NCBI GenBank assembly: GCA_012798435.1
Contig: JAAZNF010000056.1
Location: 1-64,000 of the forward strand
Direction: 5' to 3'
Source of the DNA: Myxococcales bacterium
GTDB lineage: Bacteria > Myxococcota > B64-G9
Length of the DNA: 64,000 nt
This document shows positions 50,749-59,665 of the stretch, one piece after another (positions within the stretch are counted from its first letter, which is position 1; each line of letters begins with the position of its first letter). The position numbers and the translations under genes were made by a program. The notes beneath the pieces were generated by a model. It saw only the letters and a list, made by a program, of their open reading frames with translations, was not told where the DNA came from and did not search any database.

Positions 50749-53561
50749 TGCCGGTGCCTGGGTTCGACCCCACCCCGGACCGCCCCAACGCTGGCGGCCA
50801 GCACCATCGAAGCGCCCGGCTGCTCCTGCTGGCGCTGGTCCTCCTCTCGGCCGACCCGGCCTGGGCCGGCCGCCCCGAAGTGGATCTGTGGGTGTGGGGA
50901 CAGGATCAATGGGCCCCGGGAGAGGAGGCCTGGCTGCGGATCGTGGTGCGCCTGTCGACGAGCCTCTCCCAGAGCGCACCGCTCCCACTCGCCGCCATCG
51001 AGGTCGAGTTGGCGGGCCCGAACGGCGCGCACAAGCTGCTTTCGGCCCGCAGCGATCTGCTGGGCACGCTCGAGGCGCGCCTCCACGTCCCCGATGAGCC
51101 CGAGGGAGAGTACACCGTCGCGGTGCGTTGCCGGACACCCTTCGGCGATCGCAGCCTGACTCGCCCCGTGCGCCTGGTGCGGACCGTCCGAGCCCTGGCG
51201 ACGAGCGACAAGCGGGCCTACCGACCGGGCCAACCCATCCGCGTTCGGACGGTGCTGCTGGACGGAGCGACCGGCTCCCCGCGCGCAAACCAGGCGCTGG
51301 AAGTTGCGTTGCGAGACGCCCACGGCGTCGAGATCCAGCGCCAGGACGTGGCCACCGACGAGGCCGGCGTGGCGTTGGCCACCTTCGAACCGCTGCCCGC
51401 GGCGGCCGCCGGCCTCCTCCGCGCCCGGGTGCGCGTCCCTGGCCCCGGGATGCTCGTGCCGGAGATCCCCCTGTGGTTGCTCCCTGCGACGGCTCCCACC
51501 GGCGCGCCCGGCGACGACCCTCCACCGCCGGCAGCACCCCCCGCGGGCGGTTTCACCCTGGAGATCGAGCCGGAAGGTGAACGCCTGGTGGCGGGCGTGG
51601 AGAATCGCCTGCTGCTGCGCCTGCTGGGACCAAGGGGACAACCGGCGCGGGCCTCGCTGCGCCTGGTCCGGCCGGAGCGGGAGATGGGCCCGGCCGTCAT
51701 CGGGGCGGACGGGCGAGGCGAAATCAGAGTATTGGTCCCCGTGGACGAGCTGGCGTCCGGAGCCGCCCCCTACCCGGCGGTGGCCGCCAGCGGCCGGTTC
51801 GCCGTCCCCGAGGCCGCCCGCCGTGAACCTCCTCGGGTGTGGACGGCCCGGGCTGAGGCGGTGCTGCCTTCGGGGGAGAGTGTCCACCGGGAGCTGCTTT
51901 TTCCGGTCCAGCCCGAGCATGATCGCTTGCTGCTGCGCCTGGGCAAGAGCCGGTTGCGCCAGGGAGACGCCGTCGAGGTCAGCGTGCTCTCCCCGGAGGA
52001 TGGCGCCTGCTTCCTGGAGATCTTCCGGGAGGGCCAGGCCCTCGACGGTCGGGCGCTGCCGATCGTGCGGGGCCGGGGAGAATTTCGCTTCACCCCGGAC
52101 CGGGCGGGCCGCTACTGGATCCAGGCCTGGCGGCTGTACCCGGACGGCGGGCAGAACCACCACACCCTGCCCCTCTCGGTCGTCGCCGACGGCGCGCTGA
52201 AAATCGATATCGCCCGGGATCGGGCGCGCTACCAGCCGGGGCAGGAGGCCCGCCTGCGAATCCTGACTACGGACGAGGGCGGTCGGCCGATCCGGGCGGT
52301 GCTGGGATGGACGATCCTGCACGAGGCCCTGGACCCGGATGCAAGCCCGGCGACGCCGCGAGCGTTCGATCCGCTCGCCAGCATGGACGAGCCGTCGCAC
52401 CCCCCGCTCCTCTCCTTGTGGCAGAACCCCTTCGAGCAGCGCAAGCTCTCGGCCGAGGACGACCGCCGGGCCATCCAGAGCGCGCTGTACCGGCGGCTGG
52501 AGCGCTCCCTCCCCCTGGGCGAGCGCGGGCCCGACGGACGGTGGCGATACTTCCCCGACCTCTTCGCCGAGCTCGGTCGGGACAACTCGCTTCCCGAAGC
52601 GCATCGGCTCGACCCCTTCGGTGAGCCCTACGCCCCGCAGACCGTGGGGGAGCTGTGGCCGGAGCTCTCGGCCGGAGCCTTCTTGCCCTCTCAGGATCTC
52701 AACCGGCTGCTGGGCCTGCGCGCCACGCTGGTGGCGCGGCTCGTGGAACAAATCGCGCGGGAGCCGAAGCTGTCCGAGCCGCTGGGCGAGCGCCTGCGGC
52801 GCGAGCTTGCCGCCATCGTAGGCTCAGACGCCGGCGCGGAGTACCTGCACAGCGTCTCTGGGGAACCATACTCTTTGGATTGGATCGAGGAGGCCTTCGC
52901 GCCGGAGGAGCTGGCCCGCGACGTCCATGCCCCGCGCGCGCAGGCGGTGTTTTTGGCGCTGGCGCAATACCTGGCGGAGTCCGAACGCTGGTATCGCTCT
53001 TCGGCCTGTCCGGCGTCAGGCGCCTGTCGGCTCCCGGCCGACGTGCTGGACCGGCTGCTCATGCGAGGCCTGCTGGAGGCCGACCAGGCGCGGGACGCGT
53101 GGGGCCGCCCCTTTCGCATCCAACCCGATCCCGCCGGCCGCCCGTTCCCGGCGCAGCCCCGGCTGGGCGGGATCGCCTTGCTCTCGGACGGAGAGGATGG
53201 CGTGGCAGGCACCACGGACGACGTCCGACTCGATCCCTTCCCGCTGGACGGCGGGTTGCGCTCGCTCTCGCGCCGGCTCGGACTGGTGGACCCCGCGCCC
53301 GCCGCGCCGCCCGGGAACGGAGCAGCGGCGGCACCGACCACCGCCATCTCCCCGGACGATGCCCCGGCGGAAGCCGACGCCGAGGTCGTGGAGTACACGG
53401 CCGAAAATCTCGTCGACGAGCGCGGCGCCGAGATCCGTGTGCGCCTGCCGGAGCAACGGGCGCGAGTTCGCATGATTTTTTTGGCCCACGACGGGCGCGG
53501 CCTGTACGCCGCGGCGGTGCACTACATCGACATCGATGCGCCGGTACGCGCCGAACGTTGA
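50748..53561 (+). CDS. Macroglobulin-like (MG2 domain) secreted protein without thioester
   Basis: A 937-residue exported protein. Signal peptide to about 41, then beta-sandwich macroglobulin-type domains: Asp154-centred DKRAYRPGQPIRVR and, near 485, DRARYQPGQEARLR are MG2 'P-G-Q' signatures seen in bacterial alpha-2-macroglobulins (YfaS/YfhM). There is no thioester motif (CGEQ-like) and the chain ends at about half the length of those proteins, so it cannot trap proteases by thioester. The end has EDGVAGTTDDVRLDPF, a phrase like calcium-binding tails of type II secretion pseudopilins. It starts with TGATG overlap after the parvulin gene, which suggests joint translation and folding help. Confidence 0.82.
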   Translation: MPVPGFDPTPDRPNAGGQHHRSARLLLLALVLLSADPAWAGRPEVDLWVWGQDQWAPGEEAWLRIVVRLSTSLSQSAPLPLAAIEVELAGPNGAHKLLSARSDLLGTLEARLHVPDEPEGEYTVAVRCRTPFGDRSLTRPVRLVRTVRALATSDKRAYRPGQPIRVRTVLLDGATGSPRANQALEVALRDAHGVEIQRQDVATDEAGVALATFEPLPAAAAGLLRARVRVPGPGMLVPEIPLWLLPATAPTGAPGDDPPPPAAPPAGGFTLEIEPEGERLVAGVENRLLLRLLGPRGQPARASLRLVRPEREMGPAVIGADGRGEIRVLVPVDELASGAAPYPAVAASGRFAVPEAARREPPRVWTARAEAVLPSGESVHRELLFPVQPEHDRLLLRLGKSRLRQGDAVEVSVLSPEDGACFLEIFREGQALDGRALPIVRGRGEFRFTPDRAGRYWIQAWRLYPDGGQNHHTLPLSVVADGALKIDIARDRARYQPGQEARLRILTTDEGGRPIRAVLGWTILHEALDPDASPATPRAFDPLASMDEPSHPPLLSLWQNPFEQRKLSAEDDRRAIQSALYRRLERSLPLGERGPDGRWRYFPDLFAELGRDNSLPEAHRLDPFGEPYAPQTVGELWPELSAGAFLPSQDLNRLLGLRATLVARLVEQIAREPKLSEPLGERLRRELAAIVGSDAGAEYLHSVSGEPYSLDWIEEAFAPEELARDVHAPRAQAVFLALAQYLAESERWYRSSACPASGACRLPADVLDRLLMRGLLEADQARDAWGRPFRIQPDPAGRPFPAQPRLGGIALLSDGEDGVAGTTDDVRLDPFPLDGGLRSLSRRLGLVDPAPAAPPGNGAAAAPTTAISPDDAPAEADAEVVEYTAENLVDERGAEIRVRLPEQRARVRMIFLAHDGRGLYAAAVHYIDIDAPVRAER

Positions 53562-53592
53562 CACTGCCTTCCTACGATGCTACCAACGGCCG

Positions 53593-54591
53593 ATGGCTCA
53601 GGCTCTCCCTCCCCTCGACCACCCCACGCCGCCGCCCGCGGCGCTGGCCCTGGCGCAGCGCCTCACGGCCCGCCCGGCGGCCGAGGTCGAGGACATCCTG
53701 GAGGGCGTAATGCGCTCGCCGGTGGAGCTCATCCCGGAGGTGTCGCATCACCTCATCGGCGCCGGAGGCAAGCGCGTCCGGCCGCTCCTGCTCCTGCTGT
53801 GCGAGCAGGCGTGCGGCGGCGCCGGGCGCGGGGTCCCGCTGGCCGCGGCCGCGGAGCTCATCCACAGCGCTACGCTGCTCCACGACGACGTGGTGGATCG
53901 CGGACACCTGCGCCGGGGGGTAGCCGCCGCGCCACGGGTGTTCGGAAACTCGGCCAGCGTGCTGGTGGGCGATTATCTGCTGGCCCGGGCCTATGACCTG
54001 GTCATCCGCAACGCCTCGCGCGACCTCTTGCTGGAGCTCAGCCGGGTGCTCTCGGGAATGGCCGAGGGCGAGATCCTGCAGCTGGTGCGATCGGGGCGGG
54101 CAACCCTGTCGCAGACCGAGTACGTACGCATCATCTCCGGCAAGACCGCCGGGCTGTTCTCCTGGTGTGCCCGGGCTGGCGCATCGCTGGGAACCCTGGC
54201 GCCGGTCGAGGCGGCCGCGGCCTTCGGCCTGGCCTTCGGCATGGCCTTCCAGATCGGCGATGACATCCTGGACTGCGTCGCCGATCCCGCGCAGAGCGGC
54301 AAGGACCTGGCCAACGATCTGGTCCAGGGCAAGATCACCCTGCCGCTGCTACTGGCCTGCGAGGAGGACGCGGCGCTGCTGCCCAGGGTCGAAGACGCGG
54401 CCCGGCACCCCGACGAGGAGGCGGCCCGGGCCATCCTCCAGAGCATGTTCGCAACCCGAGCCATCGTGCGGGCCCGCCAGGAAGTGGCGCGCTACACGGA
54501 CGAGGCGCGAGAGTATTTGCTGCGTCTTCCCGCCACCCCCGAGCGCGAGGCCCTGGAGGCCCTGGCCCGCTTTCTCGTCGAGCGCGTCTAG
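53593..54591 (+). CDS. Polyprenyl diphosphate synthase
   Basis: A 332-residue trans-prenyltransferase of the IspB/IspA superfamily making the isoprenoid chain for quinones or lipid carrier. First Asp-rich motif LLHDDVVDRG at Asp98-Asp99-x2-Asp102 and the second, QIGDDILDC, at Asp223-Asp224-x2-Asp227; GGKRVRPLLLLL is the substrate-binding start. Bulky residues before the first motif (IHSATLL) suggest a medium or long chain product. The ATG at 53593 is taken as start; the longer frame overlaps the previous gene. It follows the MG2 gene by 31 bases in the same direction, but a functional link is unlikely. Confidence 0.93.
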   Translation: MAQALPPLDHPTPPPAALALAQRLTARPAAEVEDILEGVMRSPVELIPEVSHHLIGAGGKRVRPLLLLLCEQACGGAGRGVPLAAAAELIHSATLLHDDVVDRGHLRRGVAAAPRVFGNSASVLVGDYLLARAYDLVIRNASRDLLLELSRVLSGMAEGEILQLVRSGRATLSQTEYVRIISGKTAGLFSWCARAGASLGTLAPVEAAAAFGLAFGMAFQIGDDILDCVADPAQSGKDLANDLVQGKITLPLLLACEEDAALLPRVEDAARHPDEEAARAILQSMFATRAIVRARQEVARYTDEAREYLLRLPATPEREALEALARFLVERV

Positions 54592-54774
54592 GAGAACCCG
54601 CGGTCAAGCAGCCGCGCCACTCGCAGAATATACGCGGCGCACCGCTTGCCGCACTGCATAAAAGCCCTTGATCTTTTCTTCTCCCGGGTCTACCCTGCCG
54701 CTCAACCAAGAACCGCCCCGGGAGTTCTCCGGCCCATGGCCGGTGCGACGGGCCCGGGGAAAAAGGAGGAAGGT

Positions 54775-55299
54775 ATGAAAGCGTTCGCTCTGATCGTCGG
54801 CATGCTGCTCGTCACCCTGTCCGCCTGTAACAAGGAAAAGGCTCCCGAGACGCCGCCGCCCGCTCCCACAGAGCCCGCCAAGGCCCCCGAGGCGCCCAAG
54901 CCGGCCGAGCCCGCCGCGGCTCCGGCCGCTCCTGCCCCGGTGGCGGCCGCCCCGGCCGGCGACGCCCCCGAATTCATCAAGAAGTCCATCGACCACCTCA
55001 AGGCGGTCAACGCCCTGGTGAAGGACAACATGGGCGACTGCGGCAAGGCCGTCGCCGCCGTGGAGAAGTACATGGAGGAGCACAAGGCCGACCTCGAGGC
55101 CATCAACAAGGCCAGCCAGGAGGCCATGACCAAGATGAGCGACGAGGACAAGGCCAAGATGGCGCAGCAGGCCATGGGTTTGATGATGCCGGTCATGCAG
55201 GAGCTCACCGAGGTCCAGACGGCCTTCTCCCAGAAGTGCCAGAAGGAAGTGGCCAAGCTCTCCGAGGCCATGGGCAAGTTCTCCGCCAAGACCAAGTAA
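54775..55299 (+). CDS. Small helical lipoprotein
   Basis: A 174-residue predicted lipoprotein (lipobox L-S-A-C18). A Pro/Ala/Lys linker of about 45 residues precedes a helical domain (about 65-174) rich in Lys, Glu and Met, with two cysteines (GDCGKAV, KCQKEV) that might form a disulfide. The helices (KSIDHLKAVNALVKDNM, KMSDEDKAKMAQQAMGLM) look amphipathic, like a small helical-bundle protein. GGAGGA sits just before the ATG. No family is recognised. It stands alone with 180 bases before it. Confidence 0.8.
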   Translation: MKAFALIVGMLLVTLSACNKEKAPETPPPAPTEPAKAPEAPKPAEPAAAPAAPAPVAAAPAGDAPEFIKKSIDHLKAVNALVKDNMGDCGKAVAAVEKYMEEHKADLEAINKASQEAMTKMSDEDKAKMAQQAMGLMMPVMQELTEVQTAFSQKCQKEVAKLSEAMGKFSAKTK

Positions 55300-55478
55300 G
55301 CGCCCGCGCCTTCCCGACCGCTCTCCCCGAACCAACCACAGGCTACTCGCCGCCTGGCCGCGGGCCCCAGAGAGCCTGCGCAGCCGGGCTCGTCGTCGAA
55401 CCTTGCGCAGCGTCCATGATCCCCCCAAAGGACTTGGCCCCACAGGGTCCGCGTCAGGTCTGATAAGCGAACGAGTGA

Positions 55479-55497
55479 CGCCGGGATGTCCCCGGCG
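55479..55497. other. GC-rich hairpin between convergent genes
   Basis: A 7-base-pair perfect stem CGCCGGG/CCCGGCG around the loop ATGTC lies in the 258-base gap (55300-55557) between the lipoprotein and ssb. No T-run follows on either strand, so it is not a classical terminator. Nothing else was seen in the gap. Confidence 0.4.
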
Positions 55498-55557
55498 AAC
55501 GATCTTTCAAAAAACCAATTGGGGAAGAGGCGGGGACTCGCTCGCGCTCAAGCTGGC

Positions 55558-56013
<456 letters not shown>

Positions 56014-56118
56014 GAGACACCTCCTTGCCGAAAGTAGCCGGCAGTACGCCATCTCCCGCGGTCCAAGTCAAGCGAAACACATCCATGACCCGCCTTTACA
56101 TCCGCCCTCGGTTGCCGG

Positions 56119-57543
56119 ATGCTGTGTCCCGTGCGCGCCCGGCTGCATGCCTTCCTGAACCACCCCGCCACCGACCTTTCGGTGGCCACGCTCATCCTGG
56201 TGTCGGTGGTCTTGCTGCTGACCGAGATCTTCGTCCCCGTCACCCACCCGGTCTTCGAGCCGGTGGAGATGGCCGGCCACGCGCTCACCGCCTTCTTCGC
56301 GCTGGAGCTTCTGTTGCGCCTGGTCGCCATGCCCTCGCGCCGGCGGTTCTTCGCCCTGTACTGGCTGGACGTGCTGTCGGTGCTGCCGCTGCTGCGGCCC
56401 TTCCGCCTGCTGCGGGTGCTGCGGCTGCTACGCCTGCTGCGGCTCGGCAACATCCTCAACCGGCGCATGGGCGTGCTCGGCGGCAGCCTGCGCCCGGTGC
56501 GCTTCGAGCTGCTGGCGCTGTTCTCCATGCTGGTCATCGTGGTGTTGGTGGGGGCCATCGGGCTGCACCTGGCCGAGCGGCACCAGGCACAGGAGTACCA
56601 GAGCCTCTCCGATGCCTTCTGGTGGAGCGTGTACTCACTGGTGGCGGTCCAGCCGGAGCCCGGGGTGCCCGCCACCGCCATGGGCCGGGCGGTGACGCTC
56701 CTGGTGATGCTGTGCGGAGTGGGCCTGCTGGCCACCTTCACCGGTATCGTGGCAGCGTCCATGGTCAACCGCCTGCGCGGCCGCATGGAGGAAAAGGACA
56801 TGTCGCTTGCGGAACTCACAGGCCACCTGGTGGTGTGTGGTTGGAACCGGATGGGCTACCAGGTGCTCTCCCAGCTGCGCGCCGACCCGGAGCTGTCGCG
56901 CCAGTACGTGGTGTTGGTCGTCGAGTCCGAGGAGCCGCCCAAGCCGCTACCCATTCCGACGGACCAGTTCTACCTGGTGAACGGCGACTTCACCCGGGTG
57001 GAGGTGCTGCGCCAGGCGGGAATCGAGCGCGCCGGGCGCGCCATCATCCTCGCCGACAAGACGGTCGCCCGCACCGATCAGGACCGCGACGCCCGCACCG
57101 TGCTGGCGGCGCTCACCATCGAAAAGCTCAACCACAACATCGTCACCTGCGTGGAGCTGCTCAACCGCGACAACCAGAGCCACCTCAAGCTGGCCGGGGT
57201 GGAGGAGGTCGTCGTCCCCGACGAGTACGGTGGAAAGATCCTGGCCCTGGCGGCGCGCCACCGCTGCCTGGTGGCCCTGCTCGACGAGATCCTCACCCGG
57301 GAGCGGGGCAACAACCTGCACCAGCTCCCACTGCCGCCCGCCTGGGCGGGCCAGCGCGTGGCCTTCGCCCACGCAAGGCTCAAGGAAAGATTCGGCGCCG
57401 TGCTGCTCGGGTTGGAGCGGGAGGCCGAGCGCGGCGCGAGGCGGCTCATGACCAATCCGCCGGCGAACGAGCCGCTCCAGGCCGGGGACCGGCTGCTGCT
57501 GCTCGCGCCCGGTTCGGCGCTCGATCTCTCCGAGGAGAGCTGA
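56119..57543 (+). CDS. Voltage-sensor and RCK-type potassium-channel homologue with altered filter
   Basis: A 474-residue six-helix ion channel. Helices S1-S4 span about 20-120; S4 has arginines at 93, 96, 99, 102, 105 and 108, the every-third pattern of voltage sensors. S5, a pore loop and S6 (about 132-222) follow, then an RCK/TrkA-N domain with LVVCGWNRMG (nucleotide-binding loop) and TrkA-C-like end. The pore loop reads WWSVYSLVAVQPEPGVPAT (about 168-186), so the usual TVGYGD selectivity filter is absent. Ion selectivity cannot be predicted: a divergent K+ channel, a non-selective one or a non-conducting sensor are options. It converges with pssA-like gene 3 bases away. Confidence 0.85.
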   Translation: MLCPVRARLHAFLNHPATDLSVATLILVSVVLLLTEIFVPVTHPVFEPVEMAGHALTAFFALELLLRLVAMPSRRRFFALYWLDVLSVLPLLRPFRLLRVLRLLRLLRLGNILNRRMGVLGGSLRPVRFELLALFSMLVIVVLVGAIGLHLAERHQAQEYQSLSDAFWWSVYSLVAVQPEPGVPATAMGRAVTLLVMLCGVGLLATFTGIVAASMVNRLRGRMEEKDMSLAELTGHLVVCGWNRMGYQVLSQLRADPELSRQYVVLVVESEEPPKPLPIPTDQFYLVNGDFTRVEVLRQAGIERAGRAIILADKTVARTDQDRDARTVLAALTIEKLNHNIVTCVELLNRDNQSHLKLAGVEEVVVPDEYGGKILALAARHRCLVALLDEILTRERGNNLHQLPLPPAWAGQRVAFAHARLKERFGAVLLGLEREAERGARRLMTNPPANEPLQAGDRLLLLAPGSALDLSEES

Positions 57544-57546
57544 ACC

Positions 57547-58377
57547 TCAGCCGTTGCGCTCCAGAAAGAACGGGGCGAGGGTGCGCGGCCGCCAGTCGGT
57601 CTGCTGGTGCACCAGCGGCAGGCGGAGCGGCTCGCCGCGGCGAAGCGCGCGCAAGCGCTCGATGTCCTGGTAGGGGATCTGGGTCCAGGCGAGACCCAGA
57701 TAGATGAAGAAGCAGAACAACAGATGATCGAAAAACATGCGCCCGTCGTGAAACATGACAAGGCTCAGCAAAAGCGCCAGCGGCGCTCCCAGCAAGAAGA
57801 CCCAGGCGCCGAGGCGCAACAGGGTCATGAAGCGCCGCTCGTGGTGGTTGACGAACGGGATCGAGGAGAGGTGCAGCAGCGAGCCACCCGCGATGAGCAG
57901 GGCCAGCAGGCCGTTCACCCAGGGCCGCGCCGCGCCGGTCCCCATGGCCACCAGGCTGCTGTTCAGCAACGCCAGGATGAACAGCGCCAGCACCGGCCGG
58001 GGAAGCCCGATCCAGTAGCAGGGGAACGAGAGCGGCCGGGCCTGCTGGCGCGCCTGGCGGATGGTCCCCAGGGCCGCCGGGAAGGCGCCCACGGCGGCGG
58101 CCAGCGGGGCGGGCCAGCCCACCTCGCGCCAGAAGAAGAAGAACACGACAAAAGACATGAAGATCGAGTTGGTGACGAAGTCGCAGACGCTATCCAGGAT
58201 CCCGCCGAAGGTGTCATGCTGCCGGGTGAGCCGGGCCACCAGCCCGTCCAGCACATCGAAGACGTAGGCCAGGCAGATGAGGTAGCAGGCGAGGTGGAAC
58301 TTCCCGTAGAACAGCACGATCACCGCGGCGAAGCCCGCAAGCAAGTTGCCCAGCGTGACGTAGTCCTTGAGTTTCAT
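57547..58377 (-). CDS. pssA: CDP-alcohol phosphatidyltransferase, probably phosphatidylserine synthase
   Basis: A 276-residue integral membrane enzyme that joins CDP-diacylglycerol and an alcohol. The family signature is complete: Asp41-x2-Asp44-Gly45-x2-Ala48-Arg49-x8-Gly58-x3-Asp62-x3-Asp66. About eight helices follow. The N-terminus KLKDYVTLGNLLAGF is like type II phosphatidylserine synthase. ATG at 58377 has AGGAGAGG 9 bases upstream; an in-frame GTG at 58410 is the alternative. Which alcohol (serine, inositol phosphate, glycerol phosphate) is inferred from the N-terminal similarity only. Confidence 0.85.
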   Translation of the reverse strand: MKLKDYVTLGNLLAGFAAVIVLFYGKFHLACYLICLAYVFDVLDGLVARLTRQHDTFGGILDSVCDFVTNSIFMSFVVFFFFWREVGWPAPLAAAVGAFPAALGTIRQARQQARPLSFPCYWIGLPRPVLALFILALLNSSLVAMGTGAARPWVNGLLALLIAGGSLLHLSSIPFVNHHERRFMTLLRLGAWVFLLGAPLALLLSLVMFHDGRMFFDHLLFCFFIYLGLAWTQIPYQDIERLRALRRGEPLRLPLVHQQTDWRPRTLAPFFLERNG

Positions 58378-58466
58378 GCCGCGCGACCTCTCCTGGCCCT
58401 CCCCTGGCACCAGCGGCCGCCTTCATGGCAGATTCCAGCGAGGCTGTCAAACAACACCCCTCCCCC

Positions 58467-58488
58467 GGTAGCCGCGCCTCCGGCTACC
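58467..58488. other. GC-rich hairpin in the M23-pssA gap
   Basis: GGTAGCCG (58467-58474) and CGGCTACC (58481-58488) form an 8-base-pair stem with a 6-base loop. It lies between the M23 gene and pssA, both on the minus strand. No T-run follows, so termination would need another factor. Confidence 0.4.
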
Positions 58489-58570
58489 CGCTCACGGTGC
58501 GCCACTCGTTCTGGTAGCGCCCTCGATCTTTTTGAAAAATGGCACCCGGGGCGGGATCGTCGCGCCGGGC

Positions 58571-59506
58571 TTACTCTTCCAGGATGAAGTCGGCAGGGTC
58601 CTCACATACGCCGTTGATCTCCACCTCGTAGTGGAGGTGGGGGCCGGTGCTGCGACCGCTGTTGCCAATCTTGCCGATCTGATCGCCGCGGTCCACCCGG
58701 TCGCCGACGCGCACGGTGGCCTCCGACAGGTGGGCGAAGCGGGTCTTGATGCCGAAGCCGTGATCGATCACCACCGTGCGACCGTAACCCTCGGAGGTCA
58801 CGCCGGAGGAAACCACCACGCCCTTGGCGGTGGCCACCACCGGCAATCCCAGCTGGTTGGCGATGTCCAGGCCAGTGTGCATGGTAGACTTGCCGGTGTA
58901 GGGGTCCGGCCGCATGCCGAAACCGGAGGTGACCCAACCCCGCGCCGGCCAGATGGAAGGCGTGGAGGCCAGCCGCACCTTCTGCGTGCGCAGGAAGGCC
59001 TCTTTGGAGCGCATCTCCTCCTCGGCCCGGCGCGCGTCTGCGGCCAACCGCTCGAGGTTGCTGCCCATGAGCTTCAGCGCCTGGTGGGGCTGCTCGCCGA
59101 TGGCGCGCACCAGCGGATCCACCGCGCCGCTGCCGTCGCCGGGGCCCTCACTGCTGCGCGACTCGAACGGCCCCATGGCCAGGTGGCGCTTGGGGTCGTG
59201 CAGCCCGGTGATGATTTGAAGCTTGGCCGAGTAACGCAGCGCGCGATCGACCGTTTGCCGCACCGCGCTCATCTGCTCGTGCAGCACCGCGAGCCGCGTC
59301 TTGAGCTCGACGTTCTCCTCCCGCAGGACGCGGTTCTGGGCCAGCCGGTCCTGCACCTTGAAGAACATCACCGTGCTGACCGCGACCGCGGCGATGAGCA
59401 ACACCACCAGGGCGCCGCCCACCCATAGGGTGGCGCGGGCCACGCGGAAACGCCTCACCCGTGAGGAGCGTTCCGGCACCACCATGATGGTATAGCGTCT
59501 GGTCAT
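58571..59506 (-). CDS. M23 family cell-wall endopeptidase
   Basis: A 311-residue LytM/M23 peptidase. An N-terminal membrane helix (about 28-49), a coiled-coil stretch (about 52-100) and a C-terminal M23 domain (about 195-300). Zinc ligands and catalytic residues are in place: His210 and Asp214 (HTGLDIAN), His259 (FAHL) and His292 (HLHYE). It probably cuts peptidoglycan cross-links in the periplasm, or is an activator of amidases like EnvC/NlpD types. TTGACA lies about 60 bases before the ATG. Neither neighbour (pssA, PP2C) is evidently linked. Confidence 0.93.
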   Translation of the reverse strand: MTRRYTIMVVPERSSRVRRFRVARATLWVGGALVVLLIAAVAVSTVMFFKVQDRLAQNRVLREENVELKTRLAVLHEQMSAVRQTVDRALRYSAKLQIITGLHDPKRHLAMGPFESRSSEGPGDGSGAVDPLVRAIGEQPHQALKLMGSNLERLAADARRAEEEMRSKEAFLRTQKVRLASTPSIWPARGWVTSGFGMRPDPYTGKSTMHTGLDIANQLGLPVVATAKGVVVSSGVTSEGYGRTVVIDHGFGIKTRFAHLSEATVRVGDRVDRGDQIGKIGNSGRSTGPHLHYEVEINGVCEDPADFILEE

Positions 59507-59536
59507 GTCTCGCCGGTCCTGAAGACTCGGGCGCCT

Positions 59537-59566
59537 AATGTCTCAAAGATGCCCTTTTCATGTCAA
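59537..59566 (-). promoter_or_regulatory. Candidate promoter of the M23 gene
   Basis: A perfect TTGACA on the minus strand (59561-59566), then 18 bases and GACATT (59537-59542), about 30 bases before the ATG at 59506. The -10 matches at three positions only. Confidence 0.4.
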
Positions 59567-59665
59567 CAAATTTTTCCAGCCGTCATTTCGGCCTCTCGCT
59601 AGCATCATGAGGGCTCACGGGCCCTCGTGCGCTCCAAACGCCGACCGGCCCTTGAGCGCCGGATC

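Noticed and set aside
50748-54591. Terpenoid or other biosynthetic cluster around the polyprenyl synthase
   Set aside because: Neighbours are a folding lipoprotein and MG2 protein; no cyclase, oxygenase or carrier genes.
55479-55497. Hairpin as bidirectional terminator of ssb and the lipoprotein gene
   Set aside because: Stem is short and no T-run follows on either strand.
58467-58488. Hairpin as Rho-independent terminator of the M23 gene
   Set aside because: No T-run next to the stem on the transcribed strand.
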